Assembly: GCA_002343325.1 (NCBI GenBank)
Contig: DDSG01000116.1
Location: forward strand, 1-40,696
Reading direction: 5' to 3'
Source: Phycisphaerales bacterium UBA2396
Lineage (GTDB): Bacteria; Planctomycetota; Phycisphaerae; Phycisphaerales; UBA1924
Length of the DNA stretch: 40,696 nucleotides
The translations under genes were made by a program, and so were the position numbers. The notes under the pieces were generated by a model that saw only the letters and a list, made by a program, of their open reading frames with translations, was not told where the DNA came from and did not search any database. Below, piece after piece: positions 37,791-40,696 of this stretch; the first letter of the stretch is position 1; each line of letters opens with the position of its first letter.

Positions 37791-38273
37791 TCACGCCGCC
37801 GCACGCATCTGCTGGTCACCGAACAGACGCTCCAGATCGAGCAGGATCAGCAGGCGATCCTCGAGCTTGCCCACGCCCGCGATAAAGTCCGAGTCGATCG
37901 AGCAGATCATCCTCGGGGCCGGCTCAACGATCGATCGGCTGATCCGCAGCACCTCGTGCACCTTGTCCACGATGAACCCCAGCACCTTCCCGCTGACCTC
38001 CACGACCACGATCCGGTTGTGCTCCGTCCGCTCCGTCGTCGCCAGCCCGAACTTCTTCCGAAGGTCAACCACCGGGATGATCTTCCCGCGCAGGTTGATC
38101 ACGCCCTCAACGTCCGCCGGGCTCTGCGGCACGCGGGTCAGCTCCATCATCCGGTTGATCTCCTGCACCTGCAGGATGTCCACCGCAAACTCCTCGCCCG
38201 CAAGCTCGAAGCTCACCAACTGAAGCTGGTCCGTCCCGATCCGTCCCGCCGTGTTCTCGGTCGTCTGTTCCAT
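37791..38273 (-). CDS. cheW: Chemotaxis coupling protein CheW
   Basis: A 160-residue single CheW domain: QLVSFELAGEEFAVDILQVQEI, RVPQSPADVEGVINLRGKIIPVVDLRKKFG and the late VGKLEDRLLILLDLERLF. It links CheA to chemoreceptors in the signalling array. GAGGAG lies 9 nt before the ATG, a strong ribosome-binding site. A 105-nt gap separates it from cheB upstream, so a second promoter is possible, though none is evident. Confidence 0.96.
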   Translation of the reverse strand: MEQTTENTAGRIGTDQLQLVSFELAGEEFAVDILQVQEINRMMELTRVPQSPADVEGVINLRGKIIPVVDLRKKFGLATTERTEHNRIVVVEVSGKVLGFIVDKVHEVLRISRSIVEPAPRMICSIDSDFIAGVGKLEDRLLILLDLERLFGDQQMRAAA

Positions 38274-38378
38274 GGTCGATGCTCCTCTGCGCTCTGATTT
38301 GCTCGTCCGTCTCCCGCTATCGTGCCGTTGCCCCGAAGACTTGATCCTCCAGAGCCAGCGGTACTTTCCCTACTCGGC

Positions 38379-39440
38379 TCAACCCGCCAGCCGGGCACCG
38401 CCCCGCCCGATTCCCGCCAAGTGCCTCCCGATTTCCGGCGGCCTCGCCACGCTCGCAAGCCCGGCCGCCGTCACCGCACGCGGCATCCCCCACACCACAC
38501 AGCTCTCCTCGTCCTGCGCGAGGATCATGCCACCCGCCGACACCAGCGACCGCCCGCCGATCAGCCCATCCTCGCCCATCCCCGTCAGCACCACCCCCAC
38601 CGCGTGCTTCCCGGCCGCCGACGCCGCCGTCTCCAACAGCACATCCACGCTCGGCTTGTAGATCGCTTCCCGAGGTTCGGGCTTCACACGCAGCAGCAAC
38701 GACGAGCCGGGCTTCTCGATATGCCCGTTCAGCGCACCCTTGACGATGTACGCCGTGCCCGCTCGCAGCCCAACCACGCCCTCTTCAGCGTGCTCCACCT
38801 TCACCTTGCAGACCGCGCGAAGTCGATCCGCGAGGCTCTTGGTGAACAGCGGCGGCATGTGCTGACACACCACCACCGGACACGGCAACGTTGCCGGCAA
38901 CGCCGACAGCACCGCCTCGAGCACCGGCGGCCCGCCCGTCGACGATCCGATCGCGATCACATCCACACGCGACGGCATCTGCACGACACAAGGCGCCGCG
39001 GTTCGTGCCGCAACAGCAGACGGCATCCGACGAACACCCGCCGACAACGCCACCAAGAGCTTGACGAGGTCCGTCTTGAGCTCATCAAGCCCGGTCACCG
39101 CGACGCTCGCGTCCTTGGCCACGAACCCGCTCGCTCCCAGAGACATCGCCGTCAGCGCCGCCTCGCTCCCCTCACGCGTCAGGCTCGAACACATCACCAC
39201 CTTGGGCCTCTGCGAAGCCTCCAGATTCTTCAGCCGCCGAAGCACCTCAAGCCCGTCGACCTTCGGCATCTCGCAATCGAGGGTGACCAGGTCCGGCTTG
39301 AGCCGCCTGATCTGCTCGAGCGCATCCTCGCCGTCTCTCGCCGTGGCGACCACCTCGAGCTCGGGCACTCCGGCGAGCATCTGCGGAATGACCTTCCGCA
39401 TGAACGCCGAATCATCCACAACAAGCACTCGCGCGGGCAT
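38379..39440 (-). CDS. cheB: Chemoreceptor methylesterase/deamidase CheB
   Basis: A 353-residue two-domain enzyme. The receiver domain has Asp9-Asp10 and phospho-acceptor Asp55 (TLDCEMPKVDGL). After a linker, the esterase domain carries the triad Ser167 (GSSTGGPP), His194 (VCQHMPP) and Asp291 (LTGMGEDG). It removes methyl groups from receptors, opposing CheR, and is activated by CheA. GAGGA lies 6 nt before the ATG at 39440. It follows parA by 200 nt; a possible sigma-28-like promoter lies in that gap. Confidence 0.96.
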   Translation of the reverse strand: MPARVLVVDDSAFMRKVIPQMLAGVPELEVVATARDGEDALEQIRRLKPDLVTLDCEMPKVDGLEVLRRLKNLEASQRPKVVMCSSLTREGSEAALTAMSLGASGFVAKDASVAVTGLDELKTDLVKLLVALSAGVRRMPSAVAARTAAPCVVQMPSRVDVIAIGSSTGGPPVLEAVLSALPATLPCPVVVCQHMPPLFTKSLADRLRAVCKVKVEHAEEGVVGLRAGTAYIVKGALNGHIEKPGSSLLLRVKPEPREAIYKPSVDVLLETAASAAGKHAVGVVLTGMGEDGLIGGRSLVSAGGMILAQDEESCVVWGMPRAVTAAGLASVARPPEIGRHLAGIGRGGARLAG

Positions 39441-39504
39441 AGGGAGTCCTCAGGCTCGCTCGCCGCGACCCGATAACCCCGGCCCGCGGTGGGCTCCTCC
39501 CCAC

Positions 39505-39532
39505 CTATCGACCCATCACTTCGCGCGCTTGA
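39505..39532 (-). promoter_or_regulatory. Possible sigma-28-like promoter before cheB
   Basis: On the minus strand TCAAG (39528-39532) and GTCGATAG (39505-39512) resemble TAAAG and GCCGATAA of flagellar sigma-28 promoters, but the spacing is one nucleotide longer than ideal. It would start transcription about 57 nt before cheB. The rest of the 39441-39640 gap shows only a small hairpin (CCTCC/GGAGG near 39584-39599 inside a CGATCC/GGATCG repeat). Confidence 0.25.
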
Positions 39533-39640
39533 TATCCACAGAACGCCCGCGCCCCGATTCGTGCCCATCGATCCAGGCCGCACCCTCCCCGTGAGGAGGA
39601 TCGACCCGCGATGCTCGACGTTTGTACCAATCAGTCCGCT

Positions 39641-40540
39641 TTAGGACTTCGCCGCAGAGGCCGATCCACGCGCCGGAACCTCAACCACACCGGGCTCTCG
39701 CTTGGCCAGCATCGCGTCCCACTCGCGGATCATCTGCCTCCCCAGCGCGTCGTAATCCTCGGCCCCCGGCGCGGTCGGTGCATAATCGAAAATCGTCTGC
39801 CCAAAGCTCGGACATTCCGCGAGCTTGATGTTCCGACGGATCGCGGGACGCAGCACCCGCGCGTACCGCCAAGGCGTCTCCTGATCTCGACACGCCGCGA
39901 AAAACTGCTCCAGGTCCGCCACCACCTCACGAACGTGCGTCGACGCAGGGTCGTGCATGCACAGCGCCACGCCCAGCACAGAAAGCCTGGGGTTGCTCGC
40001 CTTGGCGACCATGCGCACGGTTTCGAGCAGCTTGCTCACGCCCTGGAGCGCCAGGAAGTGCGCCTGCATCGGGATCAGCACCTCCCTCGCCGCCGTCAGA
40101 CCGTTGAGCGTCAGCAACCCAAGCGAGGGCGGGCAATCGATCAGCACGAACTCGTACGCCCCGCCAAGGGTGTCGATCGCCTTGCTCAGACGGACAAGCC
40201 GATCGGGCTCCGCCGCTAGTTCGACTTCGACCGCCGCCAGATCGGTGGTGCTGGGCAACACGCCCAGATTGGGCCGGACCTCGCGGACGTGGGACCTGAC
40301 ATCCCCCGCCGGGTCCAGCATCGCCTCGTAGACCGAGGTGCCCGCTCCGCCCGAGGCCTTCTCACCCGCAACGTCCACGCCAAGATGCAGCGAGGCGTGG
40401 GCTTGCGGGTCCAGGTCGATCACGAGGGTTGGTCGGCCAGCCCGCGCAAAGGCCGCCGCAAGATTGACCGTGGTGGTCGTCTTGCCCACTCCACCCTTCT
40501 GGTTCATGAGCGCGATCGTGCGCACGGGCCTGCTGTTCAT
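39641..40540 (-). CDS. parA: ParA-family ATPase next to the chemotaxis locus
   Basis: A 299-residue P-loop ATPase of the ParA/Soj family. The deviant Walker A is KGGVGKTT (residues 15-22), Walker A' is IDLDPQAHAS (41-50), and Walker B is FVLIDCPPSLG. The family binds DNA or membranes as ATP dimers to move chromosomes, plasmids or protein complexes. No parB or parS is visible. In vibrios and Rhodobacter, ParA-like proteins (ParC, PpfA) in chemotaxis operons position the arrays, so this position suggests the same job; a chromosomal Soj remains possible. TATACT lies 6 nt before the ATG, implying a leaderless mRNA. The C-terminal 25 residues are a disordered Ala/Pro/Ser-rich tail. Confidence 0.88.
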   Translation of the reverse strand: MNSRPVRTIALMNQKGGVGKTTTTVNLAAAFARAGRPTLVIDLDPQAHASLHLGVDVAGEKASGGAGTSVYEAMLDPAGDVRSHVREVRPNLGVLPSTTDLAAVEVELAAEPDRLVRLSKAIDTLGGAYEFVLIDCPPSLGLLTLNGLTAAREVLIPMQAHFLALQGVSKLLETVRMVAKASNPRLSVLGVALCMHDPASTHVREVVADLEQFFAACRDQETPWRYARVLRPAIRRNIKLAECPSFGQTIFDYAPTAPGAEDYDALGRQMIREWDAMLAKREPGVVEVPARGSASAAKS

Positions 40541-40546
40541 GCCGCC

Positions 40547-40552
40547 AGTATA
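40547..40552 (-). promoter_or_regulatory. -10 hexamer 6 nt before parA
   Basis: TATACT on the minus strand matches TATAAT at 5 of 6 positions. With 6 nt between it and the ATG, transcription would start at the initiation codon. No Shine-Dalgarno sequence and no clear -35 are present. Confidence 0.4.
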
Positions 40553-40657
40553 ACCCCCAACCCGACCATCCCCATGGGCATCTCAGCCGCCCCAAGCCTG
40601 GCAGGACGGTCAGGACCCGCGGGCGGCCGGCTCGGGCTCGGGCACCGAGGCCTGGGT

Positions 40658-40696
40658 AGATCGGAAAAGCGTCGGGGTGGGGAAGAGGGGAAATCT
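40658..40696 (+). other. Illumina adapter-like contig end
   Basis: The last 39 bases begin AGATCGGAA and end ATCT. They align without gaps to the TruSeq-type adapter I know, at 31 of 39 positions counted by hand. Most mismatches are to G. This is most likely adapter read-through left by the assembler, not genomic DNA. Between parA and this point (40541-40657) I see only GC-rich sequence. Confidence 0.8.

Noticed and set aside
39532..39540. DnaA-box-like ATATCCACA near parA, hinting at an origin
   Set aside because: A single copy with one mismatch, no cluster, no AT-rich unwinding region, and no dnaA, dnaN or parB nearby.

Overview
The window looks like a GC-rich chromosomal contig from a flagellated member of the Planctomycetota, most likely the Phycisphaerae. 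The reasons are: about two-thirds G+C; a FlgI-type P-ring homologue that is a lipoprotein with an added repeat domain; secreted coiled-coil and cytochrome-like proteins with no familiar homologues; a FapA/DUF342 gene beside chemotaxis genes; and a class II (B12-dependent) ribonucleotide reductase. The phylum call is an inference from gene content. Both ends look artefactual. Positions 1 to about 700 carry two proteobacterial-looking fragments (an ankyrin-repeat protein and a TonB-like N-terminus) that abut the 3' end of nrdJ. The last 39 bases (40658-40696) closely resemble an Illumina adapter. The window is therefore probably a whole metagenomic contig.

Left part (716-5420): a probable dNTP-supply operon on the minus strand, dcd - small AT-rich orf - nrdJ, with a candidate promoter and operator upstream of dcd. 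Next come a FlgI-like lipoprotein gene and smc on the plus strand, then a convergent M48 metalloprotease lipoprotein. A tRNA-Gln(CUG) gene follows, whose terminator overlaps the end of a secreted alpha/beta-hydrolase gene. That hydrolase is translationally coupled to ispE. Divergent from ispE are a Nif3-family gene and folC. A GH15 glucoside hydrolase converges on folC.

Middle (20108-31965): fliN stands alone behind a textbook sigma-54 promoter. acpP-fabF form a fatty-acid pair with a long structured leader. A DUF1444 gene ends in a strong terminator. A long minus-strand series follows: a cytochrome-like secreted protein, a coiled-coil lipoprotein, a plant-type ferredoxin-NADP reductase-like flavoprotein, a secreted hypothetical protein, and an oligopeptide-transporter binding protein and permease without the other transporter subunits.

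Right part (32122-40540): a chemotaxis locus transcribed leftward in the order parA - cheB - cheW - cheR - cheA - cheX - cheY - fapA-like (DUF342). It holds a complete core signalling and adaptation set with a CheX-type phosphatase but no receptor. It is bracketed by a ParA-family ATPase without ParB and a FapA-like protein. This arrangement is the best candidate for a little-described system in the window: a chemotaxis array with its own positioning module. Several genes (parA, folC, ispE) have a -10 hexamer only 6-9 nt before the ATG, which suggests leaderless mRNAs.
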